From positions 62,001-126,000 of the forward strand of contig JANNCV010000026.1 of assembly GCA_031386985.1 (NCBI GenBank): 64,000 nucleotides of DNA, read 5' to 3'. The stretch comes from JANJUB01 sp031386985 (GTDB lineage Bacteria > Armatimonadota > Fimbriimonadia > Fimbriimonadales > Fimbriimonadaceae). The translations under genes were made by a program, and so were the position numbers. Each line of letters starts with the position of its first letter. Within the stretch, counting starts at the first letter, position 1. This document shows, one piece after another, positions 15,179-24,386 of the stretch. A model generated the notes under the pieces. That model had not been told where the DNA came from, did not search any database, and was given only the letters and a program-made list of their open reading frames with translations.

Positions 15179-18100
15179 TTGCCGCAAAGCCAAGCAGAGT
15201 TCCCCCAAGGGAGCAATGCGAAGCTCCCGCGCATCATAATCTTTCAAGTGCGGCTTGCCGATTGGATTACCAGCTACACAGCGTGGAACCGGGCCCCGTC
15301 GTGCCTAAAATTCGAAGAAGGTTCCAGCGAATGGCAGTCCGTCGCGATCGAATCCCGCCCCTTTCTCATTGGTGCCGCTTATCGCACTAACCCAAGAAAA
15401 ATCCTCGTCATCGCCTCAAGCTACGATAAATGCCTCGCCTGGGAAGCCAAACTCCGAACGGCCGGCGTGCCCGAAGCCGACATTTTCCAACTCCCCAGCG
15501 GCACCAGCGCTCTCTTTGAAGATGCCTCGCCCGAGTACAATGCCCTCTCCGATCGCATCGGCGCTCTTCGCGCCCTGGTAGATCCTCGCCCCGCCATCAT
15601 CATTGGAGCGGCTAGTGCCGTTCTCGAGCGAACCCTTCCAAGAGAGGTCCTAAGCGAAGCCTTCGTTGATCTTAAGCCCAGAGAAACCATTGATTCCAGC
15701 CGGCTACTTGCCCAGCTCACGGGCTTAGGCTACGAATTCGCAGAGCCTGTACGGCTCCCGGGACAATACTCCCAGCGCGGCGGCATCATTGATATCTACG
15801 TCAGCGGGCACGATCTCCCCATGCGCATCGAGCTTTTCGGGGATGAAATCGAGAGCATTCGCTCGTTCGATCCGATCAGCCAGCGCTCCTCCGGCAGCAT
15901 CCCCGGTCTCAGCCTTTCCCCAAGCCGCGAGACGCTCTATTGGAATCACGACGGGCACGCGAACCCCGAAGAACTCATTGAGTGGCGACGCCAGATCGCG
16001 GAAATGATCCGATCAACCTGCGAGAGAGAATCACCAACCCTGAACGAAGCCGCCGCGAACCGAATGGAGTCGCTCATCAATGGCGACGCCGAGGCCCTTG
16101 AAGAAGGCATTTTCTTTGATCGCCTCGATCTCTACCGCCCCCTCGTCCACCCCGATTCCGGATGCGCGATTGATCTGCTGGACGAGAACGCGATCCTTAT
16201 CATGGATGAGCCGCTTGAACTCGAAGGCGCAAGCGCGAAGGCCGAAGACGAACTCTCCCAATCCCTCATCGCCCGTCACGAGCGCGGCGAGGTTTTGCAT
16301 TCCACGGTCAACGATTTCATGCTTCCCCCCGAGCATTTGGCTTCATTTGGCCACGTCATCACGATGAGCGCGATGAATGCCCTCCCCGATTGGCTGCGAT
16401 TTCCTCATCAACACGATCTCGGCATCGTGTCCCTAGCCCCTTATCGCGCCGAACGATCCGGGCTCGCGGAAACCCTTAAGAACTGGACCGCCCAAGAGTT
16501 CACAGTTTTGATCGCCACCGAGCAACCTCTGCGCGCGAAATCCACCCTCGACGGCATCGGAATCCCTGCTTTCGAAACCGATGAAGCCATCATCAAACCC
16601 GGCGTTTTCCTTTGCCGGGGCAATCTAGGCGGCGGCTTCGTCATCCCTTCACAAAAGTTTGCGGTCATAACCGATGCCGAACTTTTCGGAGTCGCCAGAT
16701 TAAGGCTCCCCCAAAAGCGATTCAGCGAAGGCGCGCCGATTGCCACCGTTCTCGACCTCAAGCCCGGCGACTATGTAGTACATATCAACTTCGGCATCGG
16801 AGTCTTCCGCGGCCTCGCCAAGCGCACGATCGAAGGCGTAGACAAGGAATTCCTCGCGATAGATTACGCTGCCCCCGATAAGCTCTTCGTCCCCGCCGAT
16901 CAGCTTGATCGGATTCAGAAGTACCTCAACCCCGGAGATAGCCACCCGAAGTTGAATCGCCTCGCCGGCGGAGATTGGCAACGAACCATTGGCAAAGCCA
17001 AGGAGGAAGCCAAAATCTTTGCGCGCGACCTCGTGAAGCTTTACGCCGAGAGGAGGGCCGTCACCCGCCGCCCTTTCGGCCCGGACACTCCGTGGCAAGC
17101 GGAGATGGAGACGACGTTCCCCTGGGTGGAAACCCCGACCCAGATGGCGGCGATAAAGGAAGCGAAAGCGGACCTTGAGCTTGACTATCCCATGGACCGT
17201 CTGATTTGCGGCGATGTTGGATTTGGCAAAACCGAGGTCGCCATTCGCGCCGCCTTTAAGGTCGTGCAAGAAGGTCGCCAAGTCGCGGTTTTGTGCCCGA
17301 CCACAATCCTTAGCGAGCAACATTCGCGCAACTTCGCCGAGCGGCTCGATTCCTTCGGCGTTCGAATCGGTCTCCTCAATCGTTTTCGATCCACCAAGGA
17401 ACGAAACGAGTTACTCGCCGGATTGAAAGACGGCAAAATCGATCTCGTTCTCGGCACCCACGCCCTCCTGAGCAAAGAAGTCGAGTTCAAAGATCTCGGC
17501 CTCGTGATCGTGGATGAAGAGCAGAAATTCGGCGTCAAGCAAAAGGAAGCGCTCAAGCAACTGCGCGTCGCGGTGGACGTGCTCTCCATGTCCGCCACTC
17601 CCATCCCACGAACCCTGAGCATGGCGCTCATGGATATTCGCCAGATGTCCCTCATCACCGATCCGCCCCCAGGAAGATTGCCAATCAGAACCTACTTGAG
17701 GCCCTACGCCAAAGAAGTTGTGCGAGAAGCACTCCTCAGAGAATTAGCGCGGGGCGGCCAGGCGTTCTATGTTTACAATCGCGTGGATGGCATCCACCAT
17801 GTCGCCGAGAAACTCCAAAAGCTCGTCCCATCCGCAAGAATCGGAGTGGGTCACGGGCAAATGACCGAAGCCCAACTCGAACCCGTCATGATCGGTTTCA
17901 TTCGCGGCGAGATTGACATTTTGCTCTCCACCACCATCATCGAGAACGGCATTGATATCCCCAACGCCAACACCCTCATCATCGAAGACGCCGACCGCCT
18001 CGGCCTCTCTCAACTTTATCAATTGAGGGGCCGGGTGGGCAGATCCGACCGCCAAGCTTACGCCTACCTGCTGTATCAATCGCACAAAGACCTCAACGAA

Positions 18101-18811
18101 AACGCGACCCAGAGGCTCCATGCCCTCCAAGAATTCTCTTCCCTCGGTTCCGGCTATTCCCTCGCCTTCCGCGACCTCCAAATCCGCGGCGCGGGCGAGC
18201 TTTTGGGCGCAAAACAAAGCGGCGCCATGGCAACCGTCGGCTATGAACTCTATTCCCAGCTTATCGAAGAAGCCGTCCGAGCCCTAAAATCGGGCGTAGA
18301 TGGAGCCGCCGAAAAACTGGGCGATGCCGTTGACCCCATGGTCCGCCGCGAACCGCTCCCCATGCTCGAACTCCCCGTCGTCGCCCTCATTCCCGACACC
18401 TATATCAAAGATCAAGCCCAGCGGCTTTACTACTATCAGCAGATGATGGCGGCCCGAACCCCGGCCGAACTCGGCGAAGCATCGGCGGAAGTCGAAGACC
18501 GCTACGGCCACCCCCCCGAACCCGTCCGAAACGCCTTCGCCATCATGCATTACCGCATGGTCGCGCGCGATTTGGAGATCGAAAAGATTGATGGCATGGG
18601 CGGACGCTTGGCGGTGAGTTTCAAAGATCGAACGAAAGTGCCCCCTCGCGCCTTTATGCTTTTGCAAAGAAGAAGCCGCGACTGCTACGTAACCCGAGAC
18701 CAACTCATCTGGCCCTACTCCGGCGCGCCGATCAACGCGGTGGAGACGATGTTAAGGGGCTTCAAAGAATCCCTCGCCCAAATCGAAGAAGAACGCGCCG
18801 CCCTAGCGTAG
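15179..18811 (+). CDS. mfd: Transcription-repair coupling factor Mfd
   Basis: This SF2 translocase removes RNA polymerase stalled at DNA lesions and recruits UvrA. The product is about 1,200 aa. A UvrB-homology N-terminal region (YSQRGGIIDIYVSGHDLPMR) leads to the RNA polymerase interaction domain (GDYVVHINFGIGVFRGL). The motor follows with Walker A ICGDVGFGKTEVA, DEEQ in VIVDEEQKFGV, SATPIPRTLSMAL and QLRGRVGRSDRQAYAYLL. A TRCF C-terminal domain (RDLQIRGAGELLGAKQSG onward) closes it. The N-terminus is uncertain: TTG 15179 has no strong ribosome binding site and GTG 15248 is also possible. Confidence 0.96.
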   Translation: MPQSQAEFPQGSNAKLPRIIIFQVRLADWITSYTAWNRAPSCLKFEEGSSEWQSVAIESRPFLIGAAYRTNPRKILVIASSYDKCLAWEAKLRTAGVPEADIFQLPSGTSALFEDASPEYNALSDRIGALRALVDPRPAIIIGAASAVLERTLPREVLSEAFVDLKPRETIDSSRLLAQLTGLGYEFAEPVRLPGQYSQRGGIIDIYVSGHDLPMRIELFGDEIESIRSFDPISQRSSGSIPGLSLSPSRETLYWNHDGHANPEELIEWRRQIAEMIRSTCERESPTLNEAAANRMESLINGDAEALEEGIFFDRLDLYRPLVHPDSGCAIDLLDENAILIMDEPLELEGASAKAEDELSQSLIARHERGEVLHSTVNDFMLPPEHLASFGHVITMSAMNALPDWLRFPHQHDLGIVSLAPYRAERSGLAETLKNWTAQEFTVLIATEQPLRAKSTLDGIGIPAFETDEAIIKPGVFLCRGNLGGGFVIPSQKFAVITDAELFGVARLRLPQKRFSEGAPIATVLDLKPGDYVVHINFGIGVFRGLAKRTIEGVDKEFLAIDYAAPDKLFVPADQLDRIQKYLNPGDSHPKLNRLAGGDWQRTIGKAKEEAKIFARDLVKLYAERRAVTRRPFGPDTPWQAEMETTFPWVETPTQMAAIKEAKADLELDYPMDRLICGDVGFGKTEVAIRAAFKVVQEGRQVAVLCPTTILSEQHSRNFAERLDSFGVRIGLLNRFRSTKERNELLAGLKDGKIDLVLGTHALLSKEVEFKDLGLVIVDEEQKFGVKQKEALKQLRVAVDVLSMSATPIPRTLSMALMDIRQMSLITDPPPGRLPIRTYLRPYAKEVVREALLRELARGGQAFYVYNRVDGIHHVAEKLQKLVPSARIGVGHGQMTEAQLEPVMIGFIRGEIDILLSTTIIENGIDIPNANTLIIEDADRLGLSQLYQLRGRVGRSDRQAYAYLLYQSHKDLNENATQRLHALQEFSSLGSGYSLAFRDLQIRGAGELLGAKQSGAMATVGYELYSQLIEEAVRALKSGVDGAAEKLGDAVDPMVRREPLPMLELPVVALIPDTYIKDQAQRLYYYQQMMAARTPAELGEASAEVEDRYGHPPEPVRNAFAIMHYRMVARDLEIEKIDGMGGRLAVSFKDRTKVPPRAFMLLQRRSRDCYVTRDQLIWPYSGAPINAVETMLRGFKESLAQIEEERAALA

Positions 18812-18818
18812 GCAATAA

Positions 18819-18859
18819 CCCCCTCGCCCCTCCGGGGGAGAGGGGGCAGGGGGTGAGGG
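18819..18859. repeat. Dispersed GC-rich repeat, copy 1
   Basis: About 41 bp beginning CCCCCTCGCCCCTCCGGGGG and ending GGGGGTGAGGG, self-complementary around the CTCCGGGGGAG centre. It matches 19000-19040 with only a few differences. Confidence 0.85.
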
Positions 18860-18999
18860 CCCCGTGGCTCGGGCGTCCTCGCCCAAGGTTTCCACGGCGC
18901 GTCCCGCCCGTGCTTCCGGAGAATCCCCGCTTCCCCCGTGCCCCGGCGGGGGAAGCCCCTCGCCAACTCCCGTTGAGCGATGTGATGGGGGAAAACAAT

Positions 19000-19040
19000 T
19001 CCCCTCGCCCCTCTGGGGGAGAGGGGGCGGGGGGTGAGGG
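19000..19040. repeat. Dispersed GC-rich repeat, copy 2
   Basis: Same unit as 18819-18859 (T for C in the loop, GCGGGG for GCAGGG). Its close match in direct orientation about 180 bp away indicates a recurrent genomic element. Confidence 0.85.
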
Positions 19041-19318
19041 TCCGGGTGACTTGTAATCTTCGACCGAAATTGGGGCCCTCCCGGAAAATTGCCCCCACCT
19101 CAGCGCACACTATAGTGGCGCAGTCCTCCCCCGTTCGGAAACGGAGGAGGAGGATATTTGGCCGCCCGTGTCTCCGGGAACTTGAATCTCACTGCAAACC
19201 AGGTGAGGGCGGCGGATGCATCCTGCCGCCGGAGAGCCACGCGAGCAACGGTGCACACTGCATCCCGCCGGCCCAAAAGTAGTCTCAATTTTGTTGCTTT
19301 CGCGCGTAGGTGGGCCCA

Positions 19319-21286
19319 TCAAAGCATGGGAATGCCGGTACAGCCCAGGTATTCATAGGTCTCGTCATAGAACTCGGAGCGACGTGTCGGATCAGTCGGA
19401 TCACCCTCAGGTACCACAATGACCATGCCCTGCCGCGCACGGGTCATTAACACCCGATATGCGTTCTTTTGATACGTTTTGCGTTCTTCTTTGCGAATGT
19501 GGTTCCAGCGATCTCCGCTAAACGAGAAATGCCCCCAGCCAGAGGGGATGCGCCGGAAGTCGGCATCCCACACAACTCCTGCCCAGTCGAGTTCCAATCC
19601 CTGGACGTGAAACTCGGTAGCAACATCTTCCAAGTAATACGAGGAGCGCACGTCGCGCTTGTCATCGAGAAACCAGTGGATTGGATCCATCGGAGCCTTG
19701 ACGTGGATCGCGTGGGGCCGTAACCGCTCCGCTTGAGAGGAAACTAGCAAGCCGTATCGCTCGCTACCTCGCGCCTGTTGTCGAAGCCACTCCTTGGCAG
19801 CCTGAAGATCGCGCGTCAAAACTATGGGATAACTTGCCGAAATGGAAGCAAGAGTCAGGCGCGCTTCCTCCTCCTGCTCATCCAGCACTTGCTTTACAAA
19901 GAGGGAGACGTTTTCTGCCCGAAAGGATCGCATTGAGACTGAAAGGTGAAGGTGCTCAATCGTTGTTGGTTGCTGATCTGGCGCCAAAACTGAAAGTTCA
20001 TCTCGAACATCAAACTCCGAGTCGGTCAGTTTGTCCGAAATGTAGATACTCCAATCGGGGAACGACTTGCGAAGGGCACGAAGCCACTCGCCCATTCCCG
20101 CTTCGCCTGTGTTGATTTCTTGACCTCCTCCGATTAAGCAAACAATAACGGCCCAATCCTGGTGCCGATCCATGCAGGAAATGAGAAACTCAGGCTCCGA
20201 TTTGTCGAAGTCCGGTCGGTTTCGCTTACGCTTCATGAAGTTCGCGGTTTGATCCAGATTCCATGCTCGTTGCGCCTCGTCGAAAAGAACTACGTGCTCG
20301 ACAGGTGCACGTTCGCCCTCAAGGCCCTCATCGCGGAAATTGTGAACATTCTGGATAAACGCCTTGACCTCGCTTCGCGCCTCACCTAGTCGTGCGGTAA
20401 CTCCCTCTTCCTTTTGCCTTCTTACTTTGTCCCTTGCAAGTGCTTCGCGGAGAACATCGACCAGGGGACCGTTACCGGATAGGAACACACTATACAACTC
20501 GCTTTTCGGATCAAAGTGAGCAGTTGCAATGTTCAGTCCAACGAGGGTTTTCCCCGCGCCTGGCACACCAGTAACAAAGCAAATCGACTTCTCGCCGAGG
20601 CTTCGTGACTGCTCGATGATCTTCGATATTGCCGCCGAAGTCGAAGTCAAGTTGATCGCCCCAGCATCGCTACGGGAAATGTCCTCAACAGAATGTCCAC
20701 CGTAGAGGGCAAGCGCCGCCTCTACAATAGTTGGGGTCGGATGATAACGGCCGGTATGCCAGGCTTCACTATCAATCTTTCCGCCCTCTACGACACCGAG
20801 AACGGCGCGCACGACCCCTCCAAGATTATCGCCATTGGTGTGAATAGGTTCAAATACGTTATCTGTTGCTAAGCGAGGAGCCACCTCAGGAATTCCTGCG
20901 TTCGAAGCGAGCAAGATCGGCACGATGCAGGCATCGTGACTGGCCTCGTGAAAGTTCTTGAGATCCAGTGCGTAGTCCCACACCTGATCGGAATCCATTC
21001 GGCTATAGCTATCCGCGCCAATCTTGAACTCGATCACGAAGATGATTGGGCCAATAAGAAGAACTACATCGATCCTCTTGCCAATGCGCGGCACGGAATA
21101 CTCAAACGAAACAATGCCTTCAAATCCGACTAGTTCGCGTCTAAGCAACACAATCTGCTCGCACCAGGCATCACGCTGTGTCTGGCGCAGAGCAAATCGA
21201 TTCGCTCCAGCAAGAACGCCAAGAATGTGCTCTAGCGATGAGTTAATGAACCCTGTTATGGTGTCCGAGTAAAAACAGCGGTTCAT
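19319..21286 (-). CDS. Stand-alone nuclease-like/DUF2075-type helicase fusion
   Basis: A 655-aa protein. Residues about 60-110 read like a PD-(D/E)XK nuclease core: RIDVVLLIG (Asp73), then VIEFK (Glu86, Lys88) and a downstream QVWDYALDLKNFH helix. The C-terminal two thirds are a DUF2075/Schlafen-type SF1 helicase. It has Walker A VTGVPGAGKTLVGLN (239-253), Walker B HVVLFDEAQRAWN (331-343), the CLIGGGQEINTGEAG motif, and EFHVQGLELDWAGVVW and YRVLMTRARQGMVI near the end. It is alone between repeats and unknown genes, without methyltransferase or specificity subunit. A DNA or RNA processing role is certain in outline. A role in phage or plasmid defence is inferred from architecture only. Confidence 0.85.
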   Translation of the reverse strand: MNRCFYSDTITGFINSSLEHILGVLAGANRFALRQTQRDAWCEQIVLLRRELVGFEGIVSFEYSVPRIGKRIDVVLLIGPIIFVIEFKIGADSYSRMDSDQVWDYALDLKNFHEASHDACIVPILLASNAGIPEVAPRLATDNVFEPIHTNGDNLGGVVRAVLGVVEGGKIDSEAWHTGRYHPTPTIVEAALALYGGHSVEDISRSDAGAINLTSTSAAISKIIEQSRSLGEKSICFVTGVPGAGKTLVGLNIATAHFDPKSELYSVFLSGNGPLVDVLREALARDKVRRQKEEGVTARLGEARSEVKAFIQNVHNFRDEGLEGERAPVEHVVLFDEAQRAWNLDQTANFMKRKRNRPDFDKSEPEFLISCMDRHQDWAVIVCLIGGGQEINTGEAGMGEWLRALRKSFPDWSIYISDKLTDSEFDVRDELSVLAPDQQPTTIEHLHLSVSMRSFRAENVSLFVKQVLDEQEEEARLTLASISASYPIVLTRDLQAAKEWLRQQARGSERYGLLVSSQAERLRPHAIHVKAPMDPIHWFLDDKRDVRSSYYLEDVATEFHVQGLELDWAGVVWDADFRRIPSGWGHFSFSGDRWNHIRKEERKTYQKNAYRVLMTRARQGMVIVVPEGDPTDPTRRSEFYDETYEYLGCTGIPML

Positions 21287-21327
21287 TTGTATACCAGAGT
21301 CTTACCTCAAACGAATGATCTTTGTAA

Positions 21328-21501
21328 AACTCCATTTACAGTTACCATCACTCGATCAGAAATCCGAGGGCATCTGGGGGATTTTCTATCGCCTTCCTGT
21401 CAAGTTCCAATCTGAATGGCCTGCGCCAGGTTTACGGCTACCCCGCGACATACGAGAGAATGAAGGAGCGCGTGTACATTGCAACCCGCGGCTACGGATA
21501 A
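21328..21501 (+). pseudogene. Possible 3' remnant of a degraded gene
   Basis: Between two stop codons a 57-codon frame ends ...LNGLRQVYGYPATYERMKERVYIATRGYG, a composition that looks protein-coding, but it lacks a plausible start and any upstream part. It lies immediately upstream of the helicase gene, as if an older gene had been cut when that gene arrived. No family was recognised, and the call is tentative. Confidence 0.25.
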
Positions 21502-21502
21502 G

Positions 21503-22027
21503 TTAATCCAGTTCCTGAACCCGCCGTTTGAGGCGGAAGGTTCCGGTGGATTGGGGGCTTTTGATTAGACCATACAGGCCGGTTTCGGAGAGTTTCCATT
21601 CGCCATTGATCACGGTTTCTTCGAGGTTGAGGGTGCCGATGTATTCTAGGTGGGTGGGCGGGCTGACTTGGTGGATCGTTTCTAGATTTGTGGCGGCCCA
21701 TATTGACCACCCGGGGTGGGAGTAGTGTTTGGTGAACCGGATTTTGTTGCCACGGATGAAGCCTTTGAGCAGGGAGTTGGGGGAGAGGGTGGTGGTGTGG
21801 GTCACATCGGGGTATTGCTCTAGGAAATCCTCGTAGGCTCTCCTAAGCTGGGGATCGGTTTCGGGGTTATCCGCCCATTCGCGCACCGAGTAGGTCCAAG
21901 AGGTTCGCTCGTCTACCATCGTCCCGCTCAGGCGGTTCCCTTCGATTTCGAACCGCGCCAGGATCGGGCACCTTTCATCCTCTTCGGGGTGGAGGTAATA
22001 GCCAACCCATTCGCCCTCAATGCTCAT
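21503..22027 (-). CDS. Hypothetical protein, 174 aa
   Basis: A start at ATG 22027 (MSIEGEWVGYYL) is preferred; the frame extends 7 codons further. It appears soluble and cytoplasmic with no signal peptide. Alternating strands (ARFEIEGNRLSGTMVDE, GNKIRFTKHY, EYIGTLNLEETVINGEW, GTFRLKRR) suggest a small beta-barrel of the lipocalin-like kind. I do not recognise a family or catalytic motif. Confidence 0.6.
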   Translation of the reverse strand: MSIEGEWVGYYLHPEEDERCPILARFEIEGNRLSGTMVDERTSWTYSVREWADNPETDPQLRRAYEDFLEQYPDVTHTTTLSPNSLLKGFIRGNKIRFTKHYSHPGWSIWAATNLETIHQVSPPTHLEYIGTLNLEETVINGEWKLSETGLYGLIKSPQSTGTFRLKRRVQELD

Positions 22028-22174
22028 TGCGTTGGGGATGTTACCCATCGGGGGACAGTTGCGAAATGGAGTTGAGCGATTTTGGCACGCCTTTCAGAGT
22101 GCCTGGGGGAGGAAGCGACGGTGGTGCATGGAGTTTTATTTGCCGTTCCCAACGCGGGTGCACGATACATCACC

Positions 22175-22235
22175 GGCTCCACGGAGTCTAACATTCACCA
22201 TTCCCAACGGAGTCTAAACATTTCACCGTGGAGCC
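22175..22235. repeat. Nested inverted and direct repeats
   Basis: GGCTCCACGG (22175-22184) pairs with CCGTGGAGCC (22226-22235). Inside are two direct copies of ACGGAGTCTAA-ACATT-CACC. A further CCCCGG/CCGGGG pair follows. The 22028-22576 spacer has no convincing gene and is mostly such structure. Confidence 0.75.
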
Positions 22236-22448
22236 CCGGATGTAACGTGCCGGGGCGTGCTTGTAACACAATGCAACAGCCTCGAAGCGACACCAGCCAG
22301 ATACAACCATTCAGGGTTGAAGATTGTGGGATTCCAACCAGGGTGCCCTCTGGGCTACCCTGGGCTCAGCTTCGAAATCCCATTGGGATTGGGAAGAATG
22401 ACCCCAAGGGGTCTGGTGAAAATTGGGCCCCAACGGGGTCACGCTGCA

Positions 22449-22516
22449 AAGCCTGGGGTTGAGCGAAGCGACACCCCAGGTTCGATTCTCTCCTAAAAGC
22501 ACCCTGAAGGGGTGCC
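22449..22516. repeat. Partial copy of the palindromic element found at 32110-32323
   Basis: AGCCTGGGGTTGAGCGAAGC and the following ACACCCCAGGTTC (22449-22482), then GCACCCTGAAGGGGTGCC (22499-22516), match the right arm of the element inside the fucose-isomerase-like gene (32255-32288 and 32305-32323) almost base for base. The region to its left (about 22340-22440) has related hairpins but diverges. Confidence 0.8.
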
Positions 22517-22576
22517 ATAGACTGCCCGGTTTTCATTTCCCAACGCTCCCCTTAGGGTCGTTTTTCAACAGTGCGG

Positions 22577-23614
22577 TCACTTCGCAAATCCCGGTCCGCC
22601 TTTGGGGAAGGCGGATTGTTCTATTTCGTCGGCCTCGATATCTTCTTCGATCTGCACCGAAGTGTGCCGGGCGAGGGCTTCGAAGATTGGGCTGCGGGAG
22701 CGCAGTTTGATTAGGTTTTGGGCGGCCTGGAGCATCTGCCCGGCGAGGGGGTCTTCTTCGCCCAAAATTACCGCGAGATCGGCGAAGCGAATGGCCATAT
22801 CTGCGATGAGGACTTCATCACACAGCCGCGTGCGATCGCTCATCAAAACCTCATAGATGCCCTGGGTGCGCTCCTCATCCGTCAGTTCTTCGTTCCAGCG
22901 CAAGGCATGAATCTCTTCCCAGAAGAGATGATCGGGAAAAAGAAAGATGCGCCAGGTTATAGTCGCTTCATGCTCCATGAGGGCGCGCAACTCTTCATCT
23001 GAGATCGGTTCCCCCAAATCATAATTCTCGGCGGGGTGAGGATATTCGGTGGGGACATGGGTGAATACTTGCTTCCAAAACGCGTTAAACCGGCCAAAAC
23101 GGCGCTCTTCCAGCGAGTTTTCAAAATCGCGGCGGATGCGGTGGAGGATATAAGCCGGCTCCATTTCGCGCCCGAGGGCCCCGATCCCCGTATCCATAAG
23201 CAGGGGGCGCGTTTCGGGGAAGACGTCTGCCCTCCCCGTCGTGAAGTGAACGTGGAATGATCGGAACCGGGGCGAGGAAAGCATGAGACACACATAAACC
23301 TTTTGAGCCCGAATGACGGCGAAGGTGTAGCCCACATAACCATGACAGGTGCTGCTGAACATGATGCCCGCCACCCCCACCGGCGGCAGCTTCGGCACCG
23401 CATCTTCTTCTGGCCATTCCATAGTAGGCGTGAATCCGGCGGTTTTGACAAAGTAAAGCGCCTTCTTCAAGATTTTGCGCTCGGCGGGTTCCTCAATGCC
23501 CTTGATCAGTTCATAAAGGGTATCGCAAAGCTGCTGGCTGGGCTTCCGCTTTGCTAATTTCTCAAACTCTTCCCACTTACGGTAGCGGATGAGTTCGCCC
23601 CATTCCAATCGCAT
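22577..23614 (-). CDS. Hypothetical protein, 345 aa
   Basis: A soluble protein that begins MRLEWGELIRYRKWEEFEKL. It has no signal peptide or membrane segment. A helical N-terminus is followed by a mixed central region (GVAGIMFSSTCHGYVGYTFAV, RSFHVHFTTGRADVFPETRP) and a long helical, acidic C-terminus (ALMEHEATITWRIFLFPDHL, GQMLQAAQNLIKLRSRSPIF). The length of clean codon usage supports a real gene. I recognise no domain or active site. Confidence 0.75.
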   Translation of the reverse strand: MRLEWGELIRYRKWEEFEKLAKRKPSQQLCDTLYELIKGIEEPAERKILKKALYFVKTAGFTPTMEWPEEDAVPKLPPVGVAGIMFSSTCHGYVGYTFAVIRAQKVYVCLMLSSPRFRSFHVHFTTGRADVFPETRPLLMDTGIGALGREMEPAYILHRIRRDFENSLEERRFGRFNAFWKQVFTHVPTEYPHPAENYDLGEPISDEELRALMEHEATITWRIFLFPDHLFWEEIHALRWNEELTDEERTQGIYEVLMSDRTRLCDEVLIADMAIRFADLAVILGEEDPLAGQMLQAAQNLIKLRSRSPIFEALARHTSVQIEEDIEADEIEQSAFPKGGPGFAK

Positions 23615-23741
23615 TGGCTTCGTTTTACCCGAGGTTCGTGTTTGAGGAGCGGGGGAACGGCTGAGCTCTTACGCTTCCAGAACCTGAATTGCTAGGTTTA
23701 CGCAAACATAATGATTACGAGCGAAATCGTTGATTTTGCCG

Positions 23742-23750
23742 TGATACAAT
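23742..23750 (+). promoter_or_regulatory. Possible extended -10 promoter of the PEP-CTERM gene
   Basis: TGATACAAT is an extended -10 (TGN-TACAAT) 38 nt before the ATG at 23789. There is no clear -35. GGAGGAAA at 23780-23787 is the ribosome binding site. Confidence 0.35.
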
Positions 23751-23788
23751 ATGCGTAGCGCTCGCCCGGGGATGCGCTGGAGGAAATA

Positions 23789-24373
23789 ATGAAATCATTG
23801 ATAACAATTGCCCTAATGGCAGTCGTCGTTAGTAACTCGATGGCCGTAATTCTTTGGGATTCGACCGCCATTTCAACCGGTGGTACCACCCGCCCAGCCG
23901 GTGGAAATATGCCTGCAGGTGTGTGGCAAAACAACACCGGCGGTTCGGTTACGCTGACTAGAGTGTCATTCCTTGGCACGCCCGGTGCTGATACAAACGT
24001 GAAGTATGTTTTGGCCGACGGCGTTGGGGCTGTTCAGAGCGTCGTCACGGTGTTTCACACCAACGTTGGCTTGGCCACCTATGCCGCCGATGTGAACTGG
24101 ACAATCGCCAGTGGCGCTACGTTCATGATCGCCTCGATGCATGAGACGGGAACCACCGTTTATCGGTTCCGCACACCGGTTGGGACAAACCAGAATGGCG
24201 TGCTCGGCCTTACTAACGGCAACTTCAGCACCTATGCTAACCCCCTATTCATAGGACGGGCCGGTGCCGAGATGACTTGGAAGCTGGAAACTCAAACAGT
24301 TCCAGAGCCGGCAACAATGGCCGCTTTGGGCTTGGGTGTCGCGGCTCTGCTCCGACGAAAGCGCAAGGCTTAG
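23789..24373 (+). CDS. PEP-CTERM sorted exported protein
   Basis: 194 aa with a short signal peptide (MKSLITIALMAVVVSNSMA) and a classic C-terminal PEP-CTERM tripartite signal: VPEPATMAALGLGVAALLRRKRKA in outline (PEP motif, hydrophobic stretch, basic tail). In known systems this signal is cut by an exosortase in the inner membrane. The middle is a Thr/Gly-rich beta domain that may carry an extracellular or matrix function. No exosortase gene is in the window. An excellent ribosome binding site precedes it and a terminator follows. Confidence 0.88.
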   Translation: MKSLITIALMAVVVSNSMAVILWDSTAISTGGTTRPAGGNMPAGVWQNNTGGSVTLTRVSFLGTPGADTNVKYVLADGVGAVQSVVTVFHTNVGLATYAADVNWTIASGATFMIASMHETGTTVYRFRTPVGTNQNGVLGLTNGNFSTYANPLFIGRAGAEMTWKLETQTVPEPATMAALGLGVAALLRRKRKA

Positions 24374-24386
24374 GTTAAAGGGAGTG

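Larger units (their letters stand above)
18812..19318. other. 507-bp GC-rich intergenic region between convergent genes
   Basis: No convincing gene is present; the open frames here are composition-driven. It contains two copies of a C/G-block repeat (see the two entries), an imperfect hairpin around 19123-19151 (CCTCCCCCGTT / AACGGAGGAGG) and a near-palindrome at 19208-19230. The hairpins could end transcription of mfd from the left and of the helicase gene from the right. Confidence 0.7.

Noticed and set aside
17744..18217. 157-aa antisense open frame inside mfd, and other antisense frames in mfd
   Set aside because: They lie fully inside a well-conserved gene, have no motifs, and reflect codon-position GC bias.
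22082..22502. Several short open frames in the palindrome-rich spacer
   Set aside because: Their peptides (for example QSLGLSEATPQV) come from the dispersed repeat and recur where the repeat recurs; no start signals.
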